This document shows positions 9,575 through 16,792 of a stretch of 28,391 nucleotides of DNA, in pieces. Each line of letters opens with the position of its first letter. The stretch's first letter is position 1. Location: positions 1 through 28,391 of the forward strand of contig CAIJMQ010000111.1 of assembly GCA_903821905.1 (NCBI GenBank), given 5' to 3'. This DNA is from an uncultured bacterium. Its GTDB lineage: Bacteria > CAIJMQ01. The notes under the pieces were generated by a model, which was not told the DNA's origin, ran no database searches, and saw nothing but the letters and a program-made list of their open reading frames with translations. The translations under genes were made by a program, and so were the position numbers.

Positions 9575-10564
9575 ATGACCAGTATATTAGTTTTAATAGC
9601 CCTTGCGCTTCTCTTTGATTTTTTAAACGGATTTCACGATTCCGCAAATTCCATTGCCACGGTCGTTTCAACCCGCGTACTATCACCCCGCCTCGCCGTT
9701 ATCTGGGCTGCTTTTTTCAATTTCATTGCGTTCCTCGTCTTCGGACTGCATGTCGCAAACACAATCGGCAAAGGAATCATAGATATAGCCATTATAGATA
9801 AAAGCATAATCTTCGGAACTCTTATCGGTGCCTGCGGCTGGAATATCATCACCTGGTATTTAGGACTACCTACGAGCTCTTCCCACGCATTAATCGGCGG
9901 TATGATAGGTGCTGCTCTCGTAAAAGTCGGGCCAAGCGCTCTGGTATGGAAAGGCATTTTAAAAACCGTCACATTCATATTTGTTTCACCTGTCATGGGG
10001 CTTATCCTTGGATTGGGGTTTGGCATTGCAGTATATTGGATATTTCAAAAAAGTGCTCCGTTAAAAGTAGACCATATCTTTAGAAAAGGTCAATTAGTTT
10101 CAGCGGCATTCTATAGTTTAGGCCATGGCGGTAACGATGCGCAAAAAACAATGGGTATTATCGCCAGTCTTCTTTTCAGCGCGGGACTATTGGGTAAAAC
10201 ATTCCATATTCCTCTTTGGGTCGTGCTCGCGTGTCACGCTGCTATCGCATTAGGTACAATGTTCGGCGGTTGGCGCATAGTCAAAACAATGGGGCAGAAA
10301 GTTGCCAAGCTCAAGCCCGTTGACGGCTTCTGCGCCGAATCCGGCGCAGCTATTACATTATTCATCTCTTCTGCATTCGGTATCCCCGTAAGCACTACAC
10401 ATACCATCACCGGTGCTATCATGGGCGTTGGTTCTATTAGACGTATTAGCGCAGTCCGATGGGGAGTTGCAGGTCAAATCCTCTGGGCTTGGGTTCTAAC
10501 AATTCCCTGTTCCGCAATAATATCTGCAGTAGCGTATATCTTAGTAAGACAGTTAGCCCGTTAG
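9575..10564 (+). CDS. pit: Pit-family inorganic phosphate permease
   Basis: This 329-residue member of the PiT family (PF01384) is a low-affinity phosphate:cation symporter of the inner membrane. Both halves of the inverted-repeat fold carry the family motif: GFHDSANSIATVVSTRVLSP at residues 19-38 and GHGGNDAQKTMGII at 183-196. GLPTSSSHALIGG near residue 97 is mirrored by GIPVSTTHTITGAIMG later. The length is that of the short bacterial form, without the large central loop seen in E. coli PitA. It is coupled to the upstream DUF47 gene. Phosphate may enter as metal-phosphate or with H+ or Na+; the sequence does not decide this. A hairpin with a T-run begins at its last codons. Confidence 0.95.
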   Translation: MTSILVLIALALLFDFLNGFHDSANSIATVVSTRVLSPRLAVIWAAFFNFIAFLVFGLHVANTIGKGIIDIAIIDKSIIFGTLIGACGWNIITWYLGLPTSSSHALIGGMIGAALVKVGPSALVWKGILKTVTFIFVSPVMGLILGLGFGIAVYWIFQKSAPLKVDHIFRKGQLVSAAFYSLGHGGNDAQKTMGIIASLLFSAGLLGKTFHIPLWVVLACHAAIALGTMFGGWRIVKTMGQKVAKLKPVDGFCAESGAAITLFISSAFGIPVSTTHTITGAIMGVGSIRRISAVRWGVAGQILWAWVLTIPCSAIISAVAYILVRQLAR

Positions 10565-10626
10565 CGGGTATACCAGTTCAATGATTCACTACTAACACGT
10601 TTACTCGCTGACCCGTTAACCTTTTT
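10560..10626 (+). terminator. probable terminator after pit
   Basis: GTTAGCGGGT (10560-10569) can pair with ACCCGTTAAC (10611-10620), giving 10 base pairs with one G-U wobble, followed directly by CTTTTT. The loop is long (about 41 bases), so folding efficiency is uncertain. A competing short hairpin, CCCG-TTAG-CGGG, overlaps the stop region. The position fits the end of the transport operon. Confidence 0.5.
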
Positions 10627-10659
10627 ACTCTGTTGCCAATTCATAGTTGGGGGAATATA

Positions 10660-10782
10660 ATGAATTTTAGTAGAAGCGGATTATTGGAAGAGTTGACATC
10701 ATTTAGCATTAAAATACTAATTAAGAGAATCGGTTTACTTTTTAAGGAGTTAGAGCAATGTCACGAGAAGAAACAAAGTTGA
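10660..10782 (+). CDS. possible 40-codon leader ORF overlapping the SIR2-STAND start
   Basis: An ATG at 10660, with the purine-rich GGGGGA about 5 bases upstream, opens a 40-residue frame beginning MNFSRSGLLEEL and ending CHEKKQS. It overlaps the start of the downstream SIR2-STAND gene by 25 bases in another frame. The predicted peptide is amphipathic and matches no family I recognise. It could be a translated leader that couples or tunes expression of the big gene, or a chance frame. A second promoter-like element lies inside it, which argues slightly against it. Low confidence. Confidence 0.25.
   Translation: MNFSRSGLLEELTSFSIKILIKRIGLLFKELEQCHEKKQS
10693..10720 (+). promoter_or_regulatory. 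promoter-like element before the SIR2-STAND gene
   Basis: A perfect -35, TTGACA (10693-10698), is followed after 16 bases by TACTAA (10715-10720), a poor -10. It would start transcription near 10727, about 30 bases before the gene, leaving room for the AAGGAG ribosome site at 10744-10749. It suggests the gene is transcribed independently of pit. Confidence 0.4.
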
Positions 10783-13700
10783 AAGCGATTGAATTAATTT
10801 GTGGAAAACTTTTAGAAAGGAATGCTGTATTATTTTTGGGTGCAGGTATAAATGCTGGGATTAAAAATAATAAGCATGAAAATGCTCCTCTTGGACAAGA
10901 ACTTAGTAATTGGATTGCGAAAGATTTATTGGGAAGTAATTCTCTGAATGTTACTTTAGATGAAGCAGCAGAAATGGCACGTCATCGAGTTGGAGAAGAG
11001 GAATTAAACAGATATTTATTCCAATTGTTTAACTCTTTCAAACCTGGAACAGCGCATTTAACTCTAGTACAGTTGCCATGGGATATTATATATACGACAA
11101 ACTTTGATTTACTAGTTGAAGAGGCATCAAAAAATAAATCAATTACTTCTGCTGGCACTATTCGATCAATATTCTCTAATAGCACCATCCTTTCGCCTTT
11201 TAGCGAAAACGATATACTTTATTATAAATTACATGGAAGTATCGATTATGCAAACAACGATGGCAAGTTAATTCTTACGAAAGAAGACTATAGACACTAT
11301 ACGATATATAGAAAACCTTTGTTCAAAAGACTTGAGCGAGATCTTTTGAACCGAACTTTTGTATTTGTGGGGTATGCATTAAAAGACCCAAATTTTAGGG
11401 AAATTTTAGAAGATTGTAGAGAAATTCTTGGAATGAAAACCTTCCCTATTAGTTTTGCAATAAAAGATAACTTCGAAGATGTCGAAGCGACTTTTTGGAA
11501 AGACAAATATAATGTTCAGTTGATAGAGGCAGATGCGAGCGAGTTTCTCCAGCTTCTCAAGAAAACTTGGACTGAACAAAATTTACAAGTTATTCCATTT
11601 GACACGCGTAAAGAAAGGAAATATATGCAGATTGGTCATGGCACAAGATTTCCCAAAGTTGGAGAATCGTTTTACCGTATTGATACCCATGTAACTACAG
11701 AGAAAAGTGATCCGAGCTTATTTTTTCGCGGAGCTGAGCCAAGTTGGGGTGATATCTTTGAAAAAATTGCTCCTGAACGAGATAGATATTGGACACTCTT
11801 TGAAACGATTTTTCCAGAATTGTCTACCCCTGCCAACACCCCCAGTGTTTATATTATTACTGGTGCAGCTGGAACAGGAAAAACTACTCTTATTTACTCC
11901 TTAGGATACGATATAGCAAAAGGATTTGAATTGCCCGTTCTTGTTCATATTCCCAGTACTCCTTTAGATATAAATTTAATAAGTCCACTCATAGACCAAA
12001 AGAATCCCAAAAGAATAATAATTTTAATAAAACATGCAGCAGAATGCATATCTTATATAGAAAATTTCCTTGTTGAGGCAAAACAGAAAGCTTTACCAGT
12101 AACTTTGATTCTAGAAGAACGTAAAAATCAATGGGAGTCAGCAATAGCAACTACAAAACGTCATCTTTCTCCACCGGAATTTGAATTAAGTACGCTTTCT
12201 ACTCAAGAGATTGAAAAAATATTAGATGCTTTAAGTAAATATAATATGTTAGGAAAGTTAACTGGATGTGAAAGAGAATATCAAACGAGACATTTTGTTG
12301 CTCTCGCAGATAAAGAATTACTTGTTGCACTTAGAGAGCTTACGAGCGATGGGAAATTTGACGATATAGTTCGCGATGAATTTAATAAAATTCCATCAGA
12401 TATTGCAAAAAAAGTTTATCTTTATGTCTCTGCCCTTAGTCAAATTGATCTGCCAATTCGTTATGAGACGATTATTCGTATTCTTCATTTAAAGATTGAA
12501 CAGCTTAAAGAAGTATTTTTAACAACAAAAGGAGTTTTGATTTCTGGAGAAGAAATGGGTACTTCCCGACATAATTCTGGATTTAGACTATCAACTAGGC
12601 ATCCAATTATTGCCTCAATAATTTTTTCGTCAGAGGCTTCCGATGATGATTCAAAGTTTAAGATTTTTAATGATATTATTTCAACTTTAGATCCGGGGTA
12701 CAATGAAGATAGAAGATTACTTCAGGAGATTACACGAAATAGGCAGTTGGTAGGGGTTTTTGTTTCTCCTGAAAAAAGGCGTGCTATATATGAACGACTC
12801 GAATCGGTTCTTCCGGATAACCCTTATGTACTTCAACACCGATCTCTTTTAGAAAAAGATCTTGATAGTCCAAAGCTTGCTGTGGAGTATGCCCGTAAGG
12901 CTGTAGCTTTAGATACCCAAAATATAGCGTTACTAAATACACTCGGAATAGTTTTAGAATATGCAGCAAGAGATACTACAGACCCGCTAAAATATAAATC
13001 TTTAGTTACAGAAGCTTCAGATATATTTGAGATTGGTATTAAAGCTGATCCTGCGGATCCATATGGTTATATTGGAAAAGTATTGATTTTAAGACAACAA
13101 ATTTTTAAACAAGCCAATGAGGAACAAAAAGCAATATTGCAAGCAACTGCTCTTTCTTTTCTTGAAGAAGCTTACGAAAAAACTCAAAAATCTACAATAA
13201 TAGCTGGAGAATTAGCTGTGCAACGAGATCAACTTGGGGATCCAAAGAATGCGATTCAAATACTAAAAATTGCCATAAATAAACGCCCAGATGATGAACG
13301 ATTGCGAGACATTTTAATTCGGCTCGAATTAAAAAATGATTCTCCATCTGCAATTAGAACTGCTGAAGATGGCGTAAAGTTAATGCCTACTTCTTGGAGA
13401 ATGCAGCTTCATGTAGCTCGTATAAAACGTAAGGCAGGAAAACCTCTCGATAGTGTGAAAGGTCATTATGAGGCAGCTATCCGAAACCATAGGGGTGATA
13501 TAGATATAATGGTTGAATTAGCAGCTTATCTTTTTATGAATGGAAAGAAACCCGAAGCGAATACAATATTTAATGATACTCGTCAGTTACCCATAGCTAG
13601 TTATGAAAAACAAAAACCCCGTCAGTCTTGGAGAAATGATAAACATCAAAATATTTTATTTTCAGGACAGATAAAAAGAATAGTTGGCGCAAGTGCACAT

Positions 13701-13838
13701 GTAATAGCAATTCCTCAGAATTTTGAAGCGTTTTTCTATAGAACATCAGATGCCTTGGCAAAACTAAAAGAACGAGATAGTGTTAAGTTTTATGTGAGCT
13801 TTAATGCTTATGGTCCAGTGGCAAAGATTATTAACTAG
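10758..13838 (+). CDS. SIR2-STAND NTPase-TPR-cold-shock-like protein, candidate antiphage defence gene
   Basis: The product is a 1026-residue multidomain protein. Residues about 15-275 are a SIR2-like NAD-binding domain: FLGAGINAG at 26-34, YTTNFDLL with Asn115, KLHGS with His159, and GYALKDPNF at 205-213. Residues about 325-640 are a STAND-type NTPase with Walker A GAAGTGKTT at 369-377. The strand expected to end in Walker B acidic residues reads RIIILIKHAAE, with no Asp. ILEERKNQW near 451-459 looks like the sensor strand. Residues about 670-940 are helical TPR-like repeats. Residues about 966-1026 resemble a cold-shock OB fold (FSGQIKRIV, EAFFYRTSD, VSFNAYGPVA). SIR2-STAND-TPR is the layout of Avs5-type defence proteins, in which target sensing by the repeats triggers NAD+ destruction. 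The ribosome site AAGGAG is 8 bases upstream. The gene looks more AT-rich than its neighbours. The defence role is inference. Confidence 0.85.
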   Translation: MSREETKLKAIELICGKLLERNAVLFLGAGINAGIKNNKHENAPLGQELSNWIAKDLLGSNSLNVTLDEAAEMARHRVGEEELNRYLFQLFNSFKPGTAHLTLVQLPWDIIYTTNFDLLVEEASKNKSITSAGTIRSIFSNSTILSPFSENDILYYKLHGSIDYANNDGKLILTKEDYRHYTIYRKPLFKRLERDLLNRTFVFVGYALKDPNFREILEDCREILGMKTFPISFAIKDNFEDVEATFWKDKYNVQLIEADASEFLQLLKKTWTEQNLQVIPFDTRKERKYMQIGHGTRFPKVGESFYRIDTHVTTEKSDPSLFFRGAEPSWGDIFEKIAPERDRYWTLFETIFPELSTPANTPSVYIITGAAGTGKTTLIYSLGYDIAKGFELPVLVHIPSTPLDINLISPLIDQKNPKRIIILIKHAAECISYIENFLVEAKQKALPVTLILEERKNQWESAIATTKRHLSPPEFELSTLSTQEIEKILDALSKYNMLGKLTGCEREYQTRHFVALADKELLVALRELTSDGKFDDIVRDEFNKIPSDIAKKVYLYVSALSQIDLPIRYETIIRILHLKIEQLKEVFLTTKGVLISGEEMGTSRHNSGFRLSTRHPIIASIIFSSEASDDDSKFKIFNDIISTLDPGYNEDRRLLQEITRNRQLVGVFVSPEKRRAIYERLESVLPDNPYVLQHRSLLEKDLDSPKLAVEYARKAVALDTQNIALLNTLGIVLEYAARDTTDPLKYKSLVTEASDIFEIGIKADPADPYGYIGKVLILRQQIFKQANEEQKAILQATALSFLEEAYEKTQKSTIIAGELAVQRDQLGDPKNAIQILKIAINKRPDDERLRDILIRLELKNDSPSAIRTAEDGVKLMPTSWRMQLHVARIKRKAGKPLDSVKGHYEAAIRNHRGDIDIMVELAAYLFMNGKKPEANTIFNDTRQLPIASYEKQKPRQSWRNDKHQNILFSGQIKRIVGASAHVIAIPQNFEAFFYRTSDALAKLKERDSVKFYVSFNAYGPVAKIIN

Positions 13839-13845
13839 AAAAGGT

Positions 13846-13891
13846 AGGGGCACAGATCATTGCGATTGTAGTGTCTGAACTTGCCCTTTTT
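13846..13891 (+). terminator. probable bidirectional terminator after the SIR2-STAND gene
   Basis: AGGGGCA (13846-13852) pairs with TGCCCTT (13882-13888) with one wobble, and a T-run follows on the + strand. On the - strand the same hairpin is followed by CCTTTTCT, so it could also end the transcript arriving from the kdp side. The loop is about 29 bases and contains a further CAGA/TCTG pairing. The convergent arrangement of the two flanking genes fits. Confidence 0.5.
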
Positions 13892-13924
13892 AGTTAACCA
13901 GTTACCAGTATTCGTTCACCTTTC

Positions 13925-14017
13925 TCTATCCTATCCTGAAAAATTCACCGATTCTCTTTGACACGATTTTGGAAGCAATTGCAAAAGATATTCCCGATAA
14001 GGTCATCGGTTATTCTT
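13925..14017 (-). pseudogene. broken second copy of the ABC permease 3' end
   Basis: Bases 13925-13994 match 20950-21019 at 68 of 70 positions, with no gap. After a skipped block the match resumes: 13997-14017 against 21059-21080, with one mismatch and one missing base. The missing block of about 38 bases lies between two ATAAG repeats in the intact copy, so it looks like slippage deletion. Read on the - strand, the fragment encodes the same last 22 residues as the permease (GISFAIASKIVSKRIGEFF, then RIG) and the same TAG stop. Everything upstream of this tail is absent. The fragment fuses to the 3' end of kdpD, overlaps its stop codon, and lies in the same frame as kdpD after that stop. The two copies are direct repeats 7025 bases apart, flanking kdp. 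Confidence 0.92.
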
Positions 14018-16187
14018 TCGATTCTATTATTTGAATCATTTCAGAGGATAAACTATTCAAACGTTCTACTTCTTTTACGATAGTCTTTATTAACTTTTCG
14101 CGTTTTGGTTTATTATCGGAGTTCTCGGGTTTTAATAAATCCGATGTGGCTTCTGAAATAGCCCGCAGTGGTTCGGGGAGGTCTAAAGAAAACGTGGTTA
14201 ACAGCATATTGCGTAGGCGTTCGCTTCCTATCTTTGCTTCTGCGTCAAGGGTAGCTGCAGCAAGTTGTGCTCCTTCCACAGCCAAAGCCGTCTGGCTGAC
14301 AAACATTTCCAACATATGAAACTGCTCCGGGTCAACAAACTGTTTGTCCTCGCTGGAGAAAATCCCGATTACGCCCACTGTCTTTTCTGTAGCGACAAAA
14401 GGCAAATAAATTCCGCTTGACCCCGGCAAAGTATCGGTATCCTTACCGGCAACTTTTTCATTTTCATATACCCACTGAGCAACTGCAATCTCGTTATCAG
14501 AAAGCTCCTCTTTAGTATATCCCAATCTGGCATTGAGTTTATTGTTGGGGTCCGGAACAAAAACAATAACCTGACACTTAAAAAATTCCTGAATGTGTCG
14601 GATTGCAATCTTAAATAGCTCATCAGGATAAGAACTTTTTGATAAGTCACGGCTTAGAGCATAAAGGATTTGTGTTTTACTTTCCCTGATGCGTGTTGTA
14701 GTGGTTTGGCGGCGGAGCTGACCGGTAAGATTTGCTATAGCTAATCCTACTGTAAGCATTACTGCAAATGTTACCAGATGCTGAACGTCTGCCACCGCAA
14801 AAGTATAATACGGGTGGGTAAAGAAAAAATCAAAAAGCATTACACTAAGGAATGAAGCCATAATTGACATTCCGCGTCCATAACGAAAAGCAACCCACGT
14901 TACTCCGATTAGATAAATCATTGCCAAATTTGCAAGGGCTAAATGCCGGAATAAAAGTGAGTCTATAACGGTGCACAAAATGACTATGGTTATAGTGTTA
15001 AAGAAAAATTTCTTGGGGAAAGGAGCCACATCGGGCGTGGTAACCTTAACAGGTTCTTCCTGGGATTCTCCGCTTAAGAGATACAAATCTATTTCCTTAC
15101 ATTTATGGGCTAATTTGTCTATCACGGAACCAAAAATAAACTCATACCATTTGGGCTTTTCCGGCTTACCTACAATTATTTTCGTAATATTATTTGAGCG
15201 GGCATATGAAATTAAGGTTTCTGCAATATCTTGGCCGCTAAGTGTAACAATTTCGGCGCCCAGCTTTTCAGCAATACGCATCATTTCGGATAATCTGGTC
15301 CTGTCTTTTTTAGCTAACTGCAGAGAAGTTTCTACATGTGCAACACTCCACTTGACCCCCAGGTCCGAAGCTATGCGTTTCCCTGCGTGAATTAAACGAA
15401 CGGAATTTGGGCTTTCGCTTATGCAAACCAAAAATTTATCTCTGGCTCCTAATATTTTGAAAGTAGCATGTGTCTGTTTGTAGGAAAGTAATTTTTCATC
15501 TACGTTATGTGCTGTATAACGCAGTGCCAGCTGTCTCAGTGCAATCAAATTCCCGGGTTGGAAGAAATTTTGTTCTGCATGTTTGGCCATTTCTCCAAGA
15601 TAAACTTTGCCTTCTTTAAGACGTTTCAGGAGAGTTTCTGTTGGAAGGTCAACGAGTTCTATCTCGTCTGCTTTTTCAACAAGGGTATCAGGTACTGTTT
15701 CGCGGACGATTATCCCGGTAACTTGTGCTACTACATCGGTTGCGCTTTCACAATGCTGGACATTGAGAGTTGTATAAACATCGATACCTTTATCCAGAAG
15801 CTCTTCTACATCCTGCCATCTCTTCGGATGACGTGAGCCGGGTGCATTTGTATGTGCTAATTCATCAACCAGAATCAGTGTCGGTTTTTTATTCAATGCG
15901 GCATCAATATCAAATTCGCTAAGTTCTATATTTTTATATTTAATAATCTTAGGGGGAAGAATTGGAAGCCCTTCTAAGAGCGCTTCCGTTTCCACACGTT
16001 TGTGAGTTTCGACCCAGCCGATAATGACATCAATGCCTTCTTTTTTCTGCAGTCTTGCGGATTCAAGCATTGCATAGGTTTTGCCAACGCCTGCGGCTGC
16101 GCCAAAGAAAATCTTAAGTTTGCCACGGTGTGATTCTTGTGCTTTAGCGTTTGCTAAAATCTGTTCTATATCTGATTTCTCTTCCAT
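14010..16187 (-). CDS. kdpD: KdpD sensor, truncated and lacking kinase activity sites
   Basis: This 725-residue K+ sensor is about 170 residues shorter than E. coli KdpD (894). The N-terminal KdpD domain is intact (GAAAGVGKT at 29-37; VDELAHTNAPGSRHPKRWQD near 110-130). It is followed by a USP domain (about 250-375), the four-helix DUF4118 membrane region (about 390-490) and a GAF domain (about 510-640). The last 70 residues match a HisKA dimerisation domain, but the H-box reads FSLDLPEPL where SHDLRTPL is expected, so the phospho-acceptor His is Leu668. The protein ends SEMIQIIESKE, exactly where the HATPase domain should begin. No kdpE is seen. The UAA stop comes from adjoining permease-tail DNA. 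It may act as a ligand-binding or scaffolding protein rather than a kinase. The start is 17 bases after kdpC. Confidence 0.93.
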   Translation of the reverse strand: MEEKSDIEQILANAKAQESHRGKLKIFFGAAAGVGKTYAMLESARLQKKEGIDVIIGWVETHKRVETEALLEGLPILPPKIIKYKNIELSEFDIDAALNKKPTLILVDELAHTNAPGSRHPKRWQDVEELLDKGIDVYTTLNVQHCESATDVVAQVTGIIVRETVPDTLVEKADEIELVDLPTETLLKRLKEGKVYLGEMAKHAEQNFFQPGNLIALRQLALRYTAHNVDEKLLSYKQTHATFKILGARDKFLVCISESPNSVRLIHAGKRIASDLGVKWSVAHVETSLQLAKKDRTRLSEMMRIAEKLGAEIVTLSGQDIAETLISYARSNNITKIIVGKPEKPKWYEFIFGSVIDKLAHKCKEIDLYLLSGESQEEPVKVTTPDVAPFPKKFFFNTITIVILCTVIDSLLFRHLALANLAMIYLIGVTWVAFRYGRGMSIMASFLSVMLFDFFFTHPYYTFAVADVQHLVTFAVMLTVGLAIANLTGQLRRQTTTTRIRESKTQILYALSRDLSKSSYPDELFKIAIRHIQEFFKCQVIVFVPDPNNKLNARLGYTKEELSDNEIAVAQWVYENEKVAGKDTDTLPGSSGIYLPFVATEKTVGVIGIFSSEDKQFVDPEQFHMLEMFVSQTALAVEGAQLAAATLDAEAKIGSERLRNMLLTTFSLDLPEPLRAISEATSDLLKPENSDNKPKREKLIKTIVKEVERLNSLSSEMIQIIESKE

Positions 16188-16204
16188 TTTTATCTCATAA
16201 TATA

Positions 16205-16783
16205 CTATCTCTTATAAGTATCCAACTCTAAATTTACCTGTAATACATTTACAACCGGTTCGCCGATTAAACCCAACAAACGGCTGCGAGTGTTTTTAAT
16301 AATAATTTCTTTGACTTCTTTCTGCTCTAATTTTCTAAGTTGCGCAATGCGCGGAACCTGGTAATACGCAGCTGCTAAACTGATATGCGGGTCTAATCCG
16401 CTGGCTGAAGAAGTAACTAAATCTACAGGGACAGGTTTGGAATTATCGGGCTCGGATGTTTTTAATGCGTTAAGACGTGTCTTTACCATCTCGATTAACG
16501 CAGGATTTAAAGGTCCCATATTAGAACCGGATGAAGATGCCGCATTAAAAGAAACCGGAGATGTTGCAGAAAGTCTGCCCCAAAGATATTTTGGGTCATC
16601 GAACGTCTGGCCGATAAGAGTTGAACCTACCGGCTTGCCGTTTTGAAAAATTATACTTCCATTTGCCTGGTTTTTAAAAAATAGCTGCGCAACCACAGTA
16701 ACAAAAAGCGGATAAATGATGCCGGTAATAAGTGTTAATGCTGTGAAACACAAAACTGCCGGTTTAATTTGTTCCCGATTCAT
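16205..16783 (-). CDS. kdpC: KdpC, potassium-transporting ATPase subunit C
   Basis: This 192-residue single-span subunit of the KdpFABC K+ pump stabilises the complex and raises nucleotide affinity of KdpB. It has an N-terminal membrane helix (residues about 10-33), then the typical periplasmic motifs GSTLIGQTFDDPKYLWGRLS, FNAAASSGSNMGPLNP and SASGLDPHISLAAAYYQVPR. Length is normal for the family. It starts 9 bases after kdpB and ends 17 bases before kdpD. No anomalies are seen. Confidence 0.96.
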   Translation of the reverse strand: MNREQIKPAVLCFTALTLITGIIYPLFVTVVAQLFFKNQANGSIIFQNGKPVGSTLIGQTFDDPKYLWGRLSATSPVSFNAASSSGSNMGPLNPALIEMVKTRLNALKTSEPDNSKPVPVDLVTSSASGLDPHISLAAAYYQVPRIAQLRKLEQKEVKEIIIKNTRSRLLGLIGEPVVNVLQVNLELDTYKR

Positions 16784-16792
16784 CTTATTCCT

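Noticed and set aside
10560-10626. tRNA-like or attachment-site sequence after pit
   Set aside because: No cloverleaf, anticodon arm or T-loop consensus can be drawn; the long hairpin plus T-run fits a terminator better.
14971-15836. + strand frames of 139 and 109 codons opposite kdpD
   Set aside because: kdpD is continuous and recognisable on the other strand; these frames have no family features.
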